Below are positions 1 through 10,810 of a stretch of DNA of 64,000 nt, piece by piece (positions within the stretch are counted from its first letter, which is position 1; every line of letters begins with the position of its first letter). A program made the position numbers and the translations under genes. The stretch lies in assembly GCA_026018925.1 (NCBI GenBank), contig JAKSZU010000002.1:51945337-52009336 (forward strand), given 5' to 3'. Source of the DNA: Tupaia tana. Its lineage: Eukaryota > Chordata > Mammalia > Scandentia > Tupaiidae. The notes under the pieces were generated by a model. It ran no database searches. It had not been told where the DNA came from and saw only the letters and a program-made list of their open reading frames with translations.

Positions 1-377
1 TCAAGTAATATTTGAAGCACTTGCAGGTGAAGCATGGCTTTTTGAGTTGCTTTGGGGACCAGTAAATGGAATATACAAGGAGGAAGATTTAGGGTGACTG
101 AAGTGAAAATCTTTCCAACAGTTAGAGCTTTCAACTTTAGCATGTCAACATTCTGTTACTGCAAATCATGAGCTGTTCCATTCCTGAGCATCCTTAAGCA
201 GAGGCTGAATACTTTTCACCAACTGTGTTGTAGGGAGTTTCTTCATTTGATCTGAGGTTGGACAAGATGATTTAGAATAAAGGTCATGTATGAGACTGTA
301 ATTATTACAGCCACGAGTCATCTAATAGCTGGGATCATTAACAGCTTGAAAAGAAAGTAGGCAATTAATTTACTCGC
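1..377. other. Unassigned non-coding sequence
   Basis: I see no exon, RNA gene or recognisable repeat here. The sequence is of average composition and is bounded on the right by an antisense L2 fragment. Confidence 0.5.
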
Positions 378-1000
378 CAAATGTTTATTAAGCACCTACT
401 GTGTGTCGGGTTCTATTCTAGACCCTGGGATACTGTAAAGGACAGAACTGCAAATCTCTAAGGGCACTTTTGTTATAGTGTAGGCAGACAGGCATTGAAC
501 TAATAAGCACCTAAGACAATTTCATACTAGGAAACATGCCCTGAAGAACACCAACTAGGGTTATGAAGGAGAGTGATTAGGGCAGGCAAGGATCAGGCAA
601 GGGTCAGGAGCTGCTTTAGACTGGATTTTGAGGGAAGGTTTCTCTAAGGAGTTAACCTTTGAGCTGAGGCCTGAATGAAAAACTGAAGAAGAATGTTTGA
701 AGCAAAGAGAACATACACAAAGGACCGGGGTAAGAATAAGCTTGGTATGCTTGAGGAGCAAACAGAAGGTAGAGTGAGAGGCCGGAGGAATCTGTTGTAG
801 GATGCAGGAAGGCATAGATCTGGACCAGATCTCAGAGACCTCTCATAGCAGCTTAGCTGTTCTTCAGAAGCCATCCAGCGGGCAGCTACTAGAGGCTTTT
901 CTGTAAAGAGTGGCATGCTCTGACTTACATTTCTACAAGAGAATGAATTGTAGGGGGGCAAGGATGCTTGACAAAGAGGGAAATAGAAGGAAACTCAAGA
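378..1000 (-). mobile_element. L2 LINE 3' fragment, antisense
   Basis: Reads as the reverse complement of the L2 3' end: tttattaagcacctactg is the typical antisense start, followed by the 'expanded' counterparts of the L2 phrases for 'total gcagctcc', a gaaggtttctctaaggag block and an aacctttgagctgaggcctga block that are usual in antisense L2. Strongly diverged, as expected of an element that stopped moving before the placental radiation. The overlapping open frames on both strands are chance products of this repeat. Confidence 0.7.
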
Positions 1001-1894
1001 AGAGTGAGGTTCCACAGAAGCCAAGAGAAGACAGTGGTTCAAGGAGGAAGGAGTGGGCAGCAGTGTTGAATTTAGAAAAATTGTTACTAAGTAAGATAAT
1101 AGAAATGTTATCGATGACCTTGATGAGTAAGTTTCTATGGGTGGTAGATTTGCAAGCCCTCTTGGTGAATTTAGGAGGAAAGGAGGAAATGAGCAAGAAG
1201 ACATGGGGACTAGAAACACAAAAGGGTAGGCTGCAGAGTGGTTGGTTGGTTGGTTTGTTGCTGTAGAGACTTTTCAGAATTGTTGCTGTAAAGGAGTATA
1301 AAGAAGTGGGACTGTGTCAGATGGGGAATATGAACTCAAGGGATTACCAAATCTAAGCAAGAGTTCCCACAGTAGATTCTCCGTGTGCTGATGGGAAGGA
1401 GTCTGTGAGAGGCAGGAGCTAGGGATGCTGGAAAAAGAGTAATTGTAGGAGAGAGAACCGCAAAAGAGCATTGTGAGTTGTTTTGCATTTTTATAGAAAT
1501 CAGAATTTCATTATCTTTGGTGTTGATTGATTTGTTGAAATTTTCTTGTATTAAATTGAGACATATGAAGTTATCAATAGTCACATGTTTGATCTACAAG
1601 AAGTTTTGGATAATTCAGTAGTTTAACATAGACAATTTTAAATTTATTTCTTAAATCTTTACAATTCTAATATATTTTTAATTTGGATATATTCTAAGAA
1701 TATATAAGAATTGTGATTATAAAGTAGAGAACATTCTCTCCCCTCCATAATTTGAGAATAAATGATAGACCTGATTTCTAATCTATCTCTAACACTTTAG
1801 TATTTATTTCTTATAAATAAGAACATTCTTCTATAAAATTACAATACATTTAGTAAATCGACATTACCATGAACACACTGCTACCTTCTAATCT
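1001..1894. other. Unassigned, AT-rich toward the right
   Basis: No coding signal. The part after about 1480 is AT-rich and may be the left portion of the ancient L1-type repeat that becomes recognisable from about 1895. Confidence 0.4.
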
Positions 1895-2154
1895 TCAGAG
1901 CCCATTTCAGATTTTTGCCAGTTATCCCAGTAATGTCTTCAATTGTAAAAGAATCCATTCTTGCATCTCATATTGCATTTAATTGTCATGTCTCTTCTTT
2001 CTGGGAAAGTTTTCATTCTGGACAAGTTCCCTGCTCCTCCATTGATTTTCATGCCCTTGACACTTGGAAGAATGCATGCCAATTGTTTTGTAGAATGGCC
2101 ATAGATTTGGACTTTTCTTAATTATGTTCAGGTTATGAATCAGATGATGGGCAG

Positions 2155-2590
2155 TGTGATAACCAGCCTTCAAAATGGCCCCAACTCCTGTTATACAAAC
2201 CTATAGCCTCCCACCTTGTATCAGGGTTGATCTTTGTGACTAAGAGCAGACAGAAGAAATGATAAGGTTATAAAATTGATCTCTTGCATTGCTTGTTATA
2301 GGAAAAGCAAGTTTCCTTGCTGTGAGCAACCTATGGACAGGCCCAAATGACTGGACTAAAGTATCTAGCCAACAGCCAGTGAGAAATTAAGACCCATCAA
2401 CCCAGTGACAAAGCTTGGCTGCAGATTCTCCAGCCCTGATCAGCCCTGAGTTGATGATAGTCTAAGCCAACAAATTGACCACAGCTTGGTGAGAGACCTT
2501 GAACCAGAACCACCAAACTGAGCCACTCGTAGATTGCTGATCCCCCAGAAACTGACATGAATGTTTGTTGGCTTAAGGTACCTAATGAAT
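2155..2590 (+). mobile_element. MLT1-type MaLR solo LTR (fossil)
   Basis: Begins tgtgataaccagcct and carries the usual MLT1 order: a 'tgatctttgtgactaagagcag' type block (shown here around 2230), a 'gaccttgaaccagaaccacc' type block near 2495 and an end near aatgtttgttggctt. It lies inside the ancient L1-type repeat, so it is younger than that repeat. An old, broken solo LTR shared by most placentals. Confidence 0.65.
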
Positions 2591-2769
2591 GCAAGCGGGG
2601 CTATCACAGAAGTGATGGTGAATTCTTTTTGTTGTATTTTATCAGATGGCACACGATTTCAATTTTTCCTTTTACTGATGATCTTTATTCCAAATCCTTG
2701 ATTAAAGTAGCATCTTCTGAGCTTTTCTACTATGAAGTTGCTATTTTTTTTTTCTTAATTTTATTAAGG

Positions 2770-2990
2770 AGGCTACCCATAGTGTAGTGGCGAAGCATTG
2801 CATAGAGGAAGCTGAATCCCACGTGGCCAACAAGAGCTTGAGTACCGGTCCCAGCACACACATGCCCAAGATGCTAAAAGAATGGACAATTGAAGGGAAG
2901 AGGATTGTGCATGACCAGATGCCATGGGGGAGGGGGCCCCTCTCTCTCTCTCTCGCACACACACGTCATCTGGCATTAAAAATAACAATT
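2770..2990 (+). mobile_element. SINE-B copy, degraded
   Basis: Head gtagtggcgaagcattgc corresponds to the SINE-B tRNA-like start; the centre has cacatgcccaagatgct and the tail ctctctctctctctcgcac followed by an A-rich end. It is sense to the window and heavily diverged. Confidence 0.55.
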
Positions 2991-3554
2991 TTATGAAAGG
3001 TACTTTGAAACTATATAAATATCTTTTCTTTACCAACATTCTATTTTTTCATATTTTTAAATACATGATCTTGATTGTCTGTTCAGTAGGATATAATCTG
3101 TACTGTCATTATTTTTTGATGCTCACATTGTTCCAAATTTTGCTAGCATCCCTTCAGCTTGACTTCTGTGTCCTTTGGATATGTGCTTATCATTCTTCCA
3201 GCATTTCTTTAATTTGTTGAACAAGATGTTCTAGGCTCATCATGTTCTTTGCCTGTCCGATCCCTGAAATCACTCATTTCTCCAAGGATCTTGATTTTTT
3301 TTAGTTGAAAATGGTATTGAAGCCAAGATCTGGGCTCTAGGTGTACTCCTCACCAGTGCAGAGTCACTGCTCCTAGACCCACCTGAATAGCATGCAGACA
3401 TTTACATATAGGTCTGCATATACACGTGTGTGTAAATGCATATGTATATGCAGATAGATACATACCTATTTTATATATTATGTAATATAAATGTATATTT
3501 CATATTTAAATGTATGCTTTAATATATATTTAATATTTAAAGTATTTCTATATG

Positions 3555-3695
3555 TAGAGGGCTCCTAAAAGTTCATGGAAAATGCATGTTATGAAAAAAC
3601 TAAGCATGGAGTCAAAAAAATTTTTACACCAAAATGAACTTTTACTTTAATTCTATTTTTTTCTGTGCACTTTTTGAAGTCTCCTCTTACATATT
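3555..3695. mobile_element. Palindromic MITE, probable mariner type
   Basis: The left end has cctaaaagttcatggaaaa; the right end has gcactttttgaagtctcc, which is its approximate inverted complement. A second copy with better preserved ends is at 48238-48625. About 140 bp, no coding capacity. The terminal inverted repeats and TA-rich flanks suggest a Tc1/mariner-derived MITE, but I do not know the family name. Confidence 0.55.
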
Positions 3696-3780
3696 TAAAT
3701 CTGTAAGTTCCTACTGTAACCTCTAATTGTAGGGTAGCCAGGGTTGATTCTGCTCTCCTCCCTTTCTGTATTAGTAACTG

Positions 3781-3781
<1 letters not shown>

Positions 3782-3816
<35 letters not shown>
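3782..3816. repeat. Poly(T) tract, about 35 bp
   Basis: Uninterrupted T run. It is not followed by a recognisable SINE head, so it may be the reverse-complement tail of an insertion whose body I cannot identify. Confidence 0.9.
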
Positions 3817-3817
<1 letters not shown>

Positions 3818-4603
3818 AACAACACTGAAGCATGTGTCTCCTATTACCTTACTATGCTTATTTGTTTTATGTAACTTTTTCCTATACATAACCAGTCTCC
3901 CATCATCGTGGCACCCACCCATTCCCTGACGTGGATGCTCTCCTCACCCCCATGGACCCCAGGCCACCCTCTACATGGGATCCCACGCCTGCCTCTGCCT
4001 GCTCAGGCTCACACCTCCAGTTGCCGCTGTGCACAGATGCCCTCCTCCCATTCAGGGTTTAATCCTCACCCTGGATCATCAGCTGTAGCGACGCCCTCTT
4101 CATCACGCTTGGGCTCTCTTTCTCCCTCCAACCCCATCCTCCAGACTAGAGGTCCTACACATGCCACTTGGCCTCTAACACCACCCAGGCTGTCACAGGC
4201 TTCCTCTAAAGGCTTTAGGACCAGCTTGCTCAGGAGGGGAAGAGGGAGAGCAAGGCTTTATGATTTTATATTTTTATGTCAGCACTGAAATGACTGCTCT
4301 GCTCCCCTGCCGCTGAATTATTCATTTCTTCTGTGGTAGTAGATTCTAAATTACTGGTTATACTAAAATATCTTGGGCAGCTTATTGAAAACCCAAAATA
4401 AACAGACAAACAAAATGACAGGGAGCAATTAGAGTGTCCCTACAAAATGGTTGAGTAGATTATTTGGAGGGGGCATTCAGTTTTCATTTTGGATTTTTGG
4501 TTACTCTCTACATTTTCTAGTTATATTTTTCCTTGTATTAATGATAACTAACAGATTATAAGCTATGTTTATTTATAATTTTCTGTATTAAAAACCTCAT
4601 TAG
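3817..4603. other. Unassigned, locally C-rich
   Basis: 3900-4230 is C-rich on this strand with an open frame of 126 codons (3908-4288), but it has no splice or start context and no recognisable domain. I see nothing else that can be supported. Confidence 0.4.
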
Positions 4604-4838
4604 AGGGGCCAGCATATGGCATGGTGTTTAAGGTGATGGCCTCCCACATGGCTGACCACTGTTTGAGTCCTGGACCTGGTGGTTTAAAAATCACACTGAG
4701 CATGTTTGTGTGTGTGTGCCCAAGATCCCAGAGGAGTATGGAGAAGAAAGGACTGTGGCATGGCCTTCCCCCTTGGGGGTGATTTTTCACTGTCTTGTTG
4801 TCTCCTTCCAGTGAGTGCATGCCCCCTGTGGCAAAAAC

Positions 4839-4885
<47 letters not shown>
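4604..4885 (+). mobile_element. SINE-A copy, outer member of a tandem pair
   Basis: Starts ggggccagcatatggcat, has the B box-like gtttgagtcctgg, cccaagatcccagaggag and a gcaaaaacct tail followed by more than 40 A residues. Its left target-site duplication aaaacctcattag (4591-4603) recurs only at 5180-5192, beyond the next SINE. The next SINE therefore landed in this copy's poly(A) tail. Confidence 0.9.
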
Positions 4886-4887
<2 letters not shown>

Positions 4888-5138
4888 GGGACCAGCAGTT
4901 GGCGTAATGGCTATGTTGCTGGACTCCCATGTAGCCGACTGGACCAGGTCTAGGCCCAGACCTGGTGGCTTAAACTCACGCTGGGTGCATGTGTGTGCTT
5001 GCCTAAGATCCTGAGAGGAGAATGGAGGAGAAAGGATCGTGGCATGGCCATCCCCCCTGGGGGGTGATTTCTTGCTTTCTGTCTCTCTGTCTCTCTCTAT
5101 CTTTCTGGTGAGTGCATGCACCCTTTAGCAAAAACCTC

Positions 5139-5166
<28 letters not shown>
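4888..5166 (+). mobile_element. SINE-A copy inside the tail of the previous SINE-A
   Basis: Starts gggaccagcagttggcgta. The B box region is disturbed by a short local duplication near gaccaggtctaggcccaga. The palindromic core CCCCCCTGGGGGG is intact. Ends in gcaaaaacctct and a long A tail. Confidence 0.9.
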
Positions 5167-5169
<3 letters not shown>

Positions 5170-5546
5170 GTAAAAGGCCAAAAACCTCATTAGCATTATT
5201 ATTCTTTCAAAAGGGATACCAAATACAGAATTGAAGGCTCTCTTGCTAGAGATTCTAATCTGGCACACTGGGTCTGAGGCCTAGAAACATATGCTTTCTA
5301 ACAATCTCAATATAATGCCATGGTCAGCCAGTGGTTCCTCACCACTGCTCCACTGGATTCTTCCCAGGAATTTCCTTAGCCACTGTTTGAATGCTCAACA
5401 CCCCATCACAGAATAACACTGACACAAAGTCATAGGAGTGACTTTCTGAAAACCTAGGATGGCTAGATGTTGTTCTAAAGGTTCATGATTCTATTGATAG
5501 CTTTTTCTAAAAGACAGTTTTCTCTGATTCTTTTTCATTCTTTTTA

Positions 5547-5747
5547 AGTTTATTTCTTCTGTATGAGAGAGAGAGAGAAAGACCCATAACAGGGTCTTCA
5601 CACCGTGATCCACCTTCCAGCTGCAACCAGCCTTGATTACGGGCACAGGAGTAGGCACCCCACATGCACCGGGAGGACCCAGGTCATGAACCCAGGACCT
5701 GGCTGTGCGGGTTCAGTCGTGTTATCCCTGTGCCACCATTTGGCCAC
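5547..5747 (-). mobile_element. SINE-B copy
   Basis: Read on the minus strand it starts at ggccaaatggtggcacag, has a cctgggttcatgacctgg region in place of the B box, then caccgtgtgaa counterpart and a gagagagag / gaaataaactt tail. No clear target-site duplication. Confidence 0.75.
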
Positions 5748-5752
5748 TGATT

Positions 5753-6872
5753 CTTACTGTTAGTAAAGAGAAGGAAAACTGCAAAGATGTGGGTTAGGTA
5801 GGCCTGAAAAGTATCAAGGTTTTCAAAAACAAGTGAAGTCTGAGAAAGTGTCATGGCCAAGAGGAGCCATAGAGACAAGATGACTACATAGAAGATCCTG
5901 GATGAGAATCTGGAACAGGAAGAGGAGAGCAGCTAAAATGAAGTATGGACTTTAGCTCCTAATAGCGTATCAGTGTCAGCTCATTCACTGTGGCAAACAT
6001 AGCAAGCTAATGGAAGATGTTTAGACTACAGGGAATCCATTGTGGAGTGAGGGGTAACTCCCTGTACTCTGCAGAATAATTCTGCAAATCCACAGTGGTT
6101 CTAAAATAAAACGTGTATTAGAAAAAAGATGCCAATTATAAGAGACATATGATGTGGCGTGAGAAACTCAATGGTGGCACTTTTGTGAATAATCAGAAAA
6201 GTTGGGCACATCAGAATGGGCTCAGAGGATATGGGTATGGTGTCATCCTCTCCATGTGGGAGACCAGACACATGGCCATTACTGTGACCCATTAGTTTGA
6301 GTTTCCAAGAGTGACAATCCACTGCTGCTGCTGTTCCAGGAAACCTGAGGACAGCAGGGACAAATTGCTCCCAAAGGTCACAGTGTAAATGTCTGATAGA
6401 CAACCAGGTGCCCCCAGGGAGAGTCTGGCCGTACAGACGGGCAGGGAGACAGGATGACTTTGAGGGAGCAGTTGCATTCATTGCCCTTTGAGGACAGCTG
6501 CTGTGTGCCGACATGCCACCTGCCCTTTATTGGCAGCGAGCTCTCCCAGAGCAGAGCCGGTGCTGTGCAACGTAACCAGACCCTGTTGCCTGCGACTCAA
6601 AGCCAAACACATGCTCATTAAACAGCAGGAAAAATGTTTGCATATACAAAATAATGCAGCCAAACATTACTGGCTGCCCCCTGCCACGTTTCTAACAATA
6701 AACACAGCTAAAACAGAAAAACCATATTGCTTTTTATACTAAGATAGATAGTATGTTCTTCAAGTAGGAGAGAAACCATATAGTTTATAAATTGCATCCG
6801 AAGTTGAAAGTGTTTTACCTGAAAATCATCATGATTCATTTCTCTAAAACCACAAGTTCCTAAAAACACAAA
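5753..6872. other. Unassigned unique sequence; possible conserved non-coding element at 6440-6720
   Basis: No exon was found. 6440-6720 is free of repeats, has balanced composition and retains motifs such as ctcattaa and tttgcatata, reminiscent of homeodomain and POU sites. A regulatory role is only a guess. Confidence 0.3.
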
Positions 6873-7070
6873 TGAGGCCCAGCACTGTGGTATAGAAGTA
6901 AAGCAAGTGCTTTGCAAGGCTGGAAGTGGCTGACTGAAGGTTCATATCCTTTGAATGTGTGTGCGGATGCCCAGGATCCTGAGGATCTGGAGGGCTGGGA
7001 GAGAGGATTGTGACACGATGAAACTCTGTTGAAGGTGCTTTCTCTCTTGATCTCTATCATTAAAAACAAC
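6873..7070 (+). mobile_element. SINE-B copy
   Basis: Starts gaggcccagcactgtggt; centre gatgcccaggatcctgagg; ends gattgtgacacgatgaaa, a pyrimidine stretch and cattaaaaacaac. Moderately diverged. Confidence 0.7.
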
Positions 7071-7212
7071 ACACACACATACGCACATGATCGCTACAAT
7101 AGAAACAAAACAAAAGCAAAAAAAGGATTTTTTTTTTATAGTTCTGAGAACATAAAAAGACTATTATTCTGCCATACTTGGACCAATTAAAGTTATCAAT
7201 GGCTATACATTA

Positions 7213-7250
7213 TACACACTCACACACACACACACACACACACACACAAT
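7213..7250. repeat. (CA)n microsatellite
   Basis: Nearly perfect CA dinucleotide run of about 17 units. Confidence 0.95.
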
Positions 7251-7851
7251 ACATAAACAGTACCACCCTTGCCACTCATGTATGTGGCTATGGTAGAATG
7301 TCCCTTTTGTCTCCTTGGGGAATAAGCATACATGTGCTCAGCTGCTCAAATATCCTCTCCCTGCCAGAGCCATGTAGGAACAGGAGGCACCTGGGAACCT
7401 GATGTCTACTCCTGGCTGAAATAGGACAGCCAGAGCTGAAGGTGTTTACCCATTGGCTTGCCATGTTGGTCAGGGCTCAGTTGCAGAAAGTATAATCCAC
7501 TAGAGGCAGAGTTAACAGAAAGAAAGTGATTAGTTATAGGATTTTAGGTGGCTTTCAGAATCACTGGTGGGCTGAAGAAACAGACTGTAGACCAAGCTTC
7601 CAGGAATGACTCCCAAACCATATGGCAGACTATCAGAGGAGCAGCTGCATCTGCTTCAATCAGGAAGCTATCACAGCAGCTGCTGGCTCCAAAACCAGCC
7701 ACCTCAGCTATATTCAAAAAGCTACCACTGCAATGGCCAACTCAAGAGCACGTTGCCTTTGTTGCCTTCTGCAAAACATGCACTGCACCGTGCTTCCTCC
7801 TACCTGACTCAGTTGTGAGTTCAAGGGGTAGGTAGAACCTAAGTCACATTT
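7251..7851. other. Unassigned unique sequence
   Basis: 7548-7835 is open in three frames on the plus strand, but without acceptor or donor sites in phase or a recognisable protein. I treat these frames as chance. Confidence 0.4.
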
Positions 7852-8080
7852 CTTTTTACATTTTTTAAAGTTTATTTTTTCCATCAGAGAGAGAAAGAGT
7901 GTGAAAAAAAGACAGGCAGGCACCCCCAACAGCGTCTTCAAGCTATAGTCCATCTCTAGCCTAAGCCAGCCCAGATCACAGGCATGTACAGATGCAGCAT
8001 GTACAGGGAGTCCCCGGGACATGTACAGGACCTTCTCATGTGACTGTAGCATTGCATTATGGCTGCCCTACCATCTGGCC
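7852..8080 (-). mobile_element. SINE-B copy with target-site duplication
   Basis: Flanked by cctaagtcacattt (7838-7851) and cctaaatcacatttt (8081-8095), one mismatch. The minus strand starts at gggccagatggtagggcag and ends in the family tail aaataaacttt. The duplication defines the element ends well. Confidence 0.8.
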
Positions 8081-8095
8081 CCTAAATCACATTTT

Positions 8096-9315
8096 GAACC
8101 TAAATCGCAAGGGAGTCCGAGATGTAAATACCATATCCATGTACATAGCCTCTGTGTGTGTATATGTACACATACACACGACATTCTGACAACAAACCAA
8201 TCTACACAAAGAGAGTTTAGCGGCCTTAGCTATTACAAATTCATGAATATTTTTGAAATCTATTAAGGTCATTGTATACTTTGATCTATAAATAATTTTT
8301 CTATGTTGTAGATCTCGCTTAGGCCTCGACATAAAATCCTCAACTTTTCCAGATCTCAGTGCCTTTCTTGCTGGCCTGAGGACATGGCTCCCTGAGATTG
8401 AAGGCAGATCACTTTTTTACTGTCCTCTTGCTCTCCATAATCAAAATGTCACCCACTTCTCTCCCATCAAAATCTTTGGAGACCCCGCCTTCTCTAAGAA
8501 GATGAGATTCTGTATTGCTGAGCCTTTGAAGGGCCTTATAAACAGACAAGGCGGCCTGCTCCCTGACTTGCAGGGTTGTACATTTTATGTTCATCATGAT
8601 GGATTATTTGTCACTTTCTTATCTTCCCTTTTGCTTTTACTAATGGTGATTGTGTAGGTACCGGCATTATTGTCATCTTTGCTTTAATGAATTTTTAACC
8701 TGCCTGTGATATTTCTAACCTCCCCTTTCAGTGTCTCTGCTGGATGACAGTTCATTCATCCTCTTATAATAACAGTGGTTAAAAGACTTTTTTAATTTTA
8801 AAGAGTCAGATTTGTTCAATATTCTGTGTCATTAGCTCTTTATAACATAAGACTAAAATAAATGAATTTTTTCGGGTTCTGTGTGCTAGATTCATAGCAT
8901 GTTGTATGTATAGTATGGACTTGCCATCTTTTAACGGTAGTGAAAAAGGAAATTATTCTTATTCTCTCCCTTGATAATGTTTAGAATGTCAGTAATATGA
9001 TAGTAATATGGTTTTATTTCACAGGTTAGTCCCTCACACCTATCACATTGCTCTGTGCAGTGTATCATATGCATGTACCTACAGGTACGTAACAGTGGTC
9101 AAGGCAGAAGTACTATGGAGTGCTTACCCATAGTTCTAGCACTGAAATTGTCTTGACAGGGTATATAACAGAGAATATAGGCAAAGCATGCTTTCCAGAA
9201 GCCCAAAGTACAGGGGTAGGTTTTACCTTTCTTTTCTTTTGTTTTATTAAGGATAGTTTAAAGATTGACACATTTCTCTTGATTTCAGCCCATGTAAGTT
9301 TGTTAATCTGAGTCA
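8096..9315. other. Unassigned, AT-rich unique sequence
   Basis: No coding exon or repeat could be assigned. A TTCC/TTTC pyrimidine tract near 9320 belongs to the tail of the next SINE. Confidence 0.4.
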
Positions 9316-9592
9316 CTCCTTCCTTCCTTCCTTTCTTCCTTTCTTTTTTTTTTTTTAACATTTATTTCTTGAGAGAGAGAGAGAAAGAGAGAGAAAGAAA
9401 GGAAAAACACACATCCTCAATAGGATTTCACACCTTCCTCAGCCTTTCCAGCCAACTGGGCTTATGGATACATAAATGTGCACCCAGAACATATATGTTG
9501 ACCTGGAAACCAAACCCCAATGTTCCATATGGCTTCCAGTATTGCAGAGTGCGGTGCCACCACTGTACCACTGCCAATGGGCCCAAGCCACT
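9316..9592 (-). mobile_element. SINE-B copy with expanded pyrimidine tail
   Basis: The plus strand shows ttcc/tttc repeats and poly(T), then catttatttcttgagagag, and ends at ccactgtaccactgcc followed by aatgggcccaag. This is the reverse complement of a SINE-B whose A-rich tail has evolved into a microsatellite. Confidence 0.7.
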
Positions 9593-9861
9593 TTTTTCTC
9601 AACTCTGCAGTCTGCAGTGGGATAAGATCCCACTTCTCCTGCCTCACCCTTGTTTTTCGAATCATTTGATAGGTTTGACTCTCTGGGAAGCACCTCAGCT
9701 TCCCCTCAGCTCCCTTGTCCACATTCTGGCCTGGCTTAAGAAAAGGAACTTAAGAGCAAGAATTCAGCAAATTCCAGCCCCTCATTCCTCTAAATCAGTC
9801 CAGATTACACTGAGTTCAAGTTCTGAATTTAGAAACCCAAGGTGAAATCATATTCCTTAAG

Positions 9862-10075
9862 TAGACATCATTCATTTACTCAGTCGACAGTTACCGTGTG
9901 CTTACCATATGCAGTCATCTGAGCATTGGTGATAAAGGGTGACCAAGATGGAGCTCACATCCTAGTACATCTATAAACAAAAGATTGGAGAGTGATAAAA
10001 TGCTATGCAGAGACACATTATGGTAATGGGCTTAGAAAGACTTATAAAGGTATCTAGAATTTCTTGGGAAAAATG
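9862..10075 (-). mobile_element. L2 fragment, antisense, weak
   Basis: cattcatttactcag, accgtgtgcttaccatatgc and gatggagctcacatcctagt follow the order of antisense L2 3' ends. Diverged. Confidence 0.5.
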
Positions 10076-10093
10076 AAGAGAAAAGACACTCTA

Positions 10094-10312
10094 AAACAGT
10101 GCTGTCCAATAGGACTCCCTGTGATGATGGACATGTTCTGTGTCTGCACTGTCCAGCAGAGTAGCCATTGATCATGTGTGGCTATCGAGCACTTGAAATA
10201 TGAAATGTGGTTAGTGCTACCGATGATCTATTTTTAAATTTTATTTAATTTTAATATAAATTTAAATAGCCACCTGTGACTTGTGGCTACCATGTTGTAC
10301 AAATGCACTTTC
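10094..10312 (+). mobile_element. hAT-Charlie type MITE
   Basis: Has the phrase acagtgctgtccaatagga, a tgtggctatcgagcacttg block, an AT-rich tttaattttatttaatttta middle and an inverted copy atagccacctgtgacttgt. This is a non-autonomous hAT-Charlie element common to placentals; I am not certain of the MER number. Confidence 0.7.
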
Positions 10313-10550
10313 GGAGCTATATTTTGGACTCAGGTCTTATAGAGAAGACCACAGAATGTGGGTAATATGCAGTATTAGCTTGAATTTTAAATGTGAAGAA
10401 GCAAACACATTCTTAGTATATCATCTTGGTGAAACAGATTTATGACTAGGACTTGATTGTGTGAGAACTTTGTTGGAAAGCAATTTAATGAGGGAACTAA
10501 AAAGAAGTAATGGGCATTGACCAAAAAGAATGTTAGAAACTGAGAGCTAG

Positions 10551-10810
10551 GGACCAGAATATGGCATAATGGTTAAGTCGCTGAATCCCATGTAGTTGAC
10601 TGTGGTTCAACCTGGTGGCTTAAAATTCACGCTGAGCATGTGTGCGTATGTGTGTGTGCCCAAGATCCCAAGAGGAGAATGGAGGAGAAGGGATTGCAGC
10701 ATGACCATCTACCTGGGGGGTGATTTCTTGCTTTCTGTCTCTCTGTCTCTCTGGTGAGTGCATGTGCCCTATAGCAAAAAATATCTCTAAGAAAAAAGAA
10801 AGAAAAGAAA
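10551..10810 (+). mobile_element. SINE-A copy
   Basis: Starts gggaccagaatatggcata. It has lost part of the B box (gtggttcaacctggtgg lacks about 10 bp), has a one-sided palindrome (tctacctggggggtg) and ends gcaaaaaatatctct plus A-rich tail. Confidence 0.85.

Larger units (their letters stand above)
1895..3545. mobile_element. Ancient L1-type interspersed repeat, interrupted
   Basis: Recognised by internal similarity to 59280-61430 in this window. Shared landmarks are the stretch around ttgcatttaattgtcatg, the phrase with ggttatgaat, the block from aatcactcatttctccaag through ggtattgaagccaagatctggg, and the order in which they occur. The repeat resembles old mammalian L1 (L1M-class) 3' sequence, but I cannot name the subfamily or be sure of the strand. 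It is interrupted by an MLT1-type LTR (about 2155-2590) and by a SINE-B (about 2770-2990). Confidence 0.5.

Noticed and set aside
3908-4288. 126-codon open frame in C-rich sequence
   Set aside because: Proline/serine-rich composition follows from the C-rich DNA. No start context, splice sites, domain or poly(A) signal support it.
4684-5121. 145-codon minus-strand open frame with a poly-Phe stretch
   Set aside because: It is the antisense reading of two SINE-A copies and their poly(A) tails. The same frames recur at almost every SINE-A in the window (for example phrases like AQDPERRMEEKG or ETESEKSPPRGDGH).
7213-7250. Short regular repeats as a CRISPR array
   Set aside because: Plain dinucleotide microsatellite in a mammalian genome; no spacers of constant size exist anywhere in the window.
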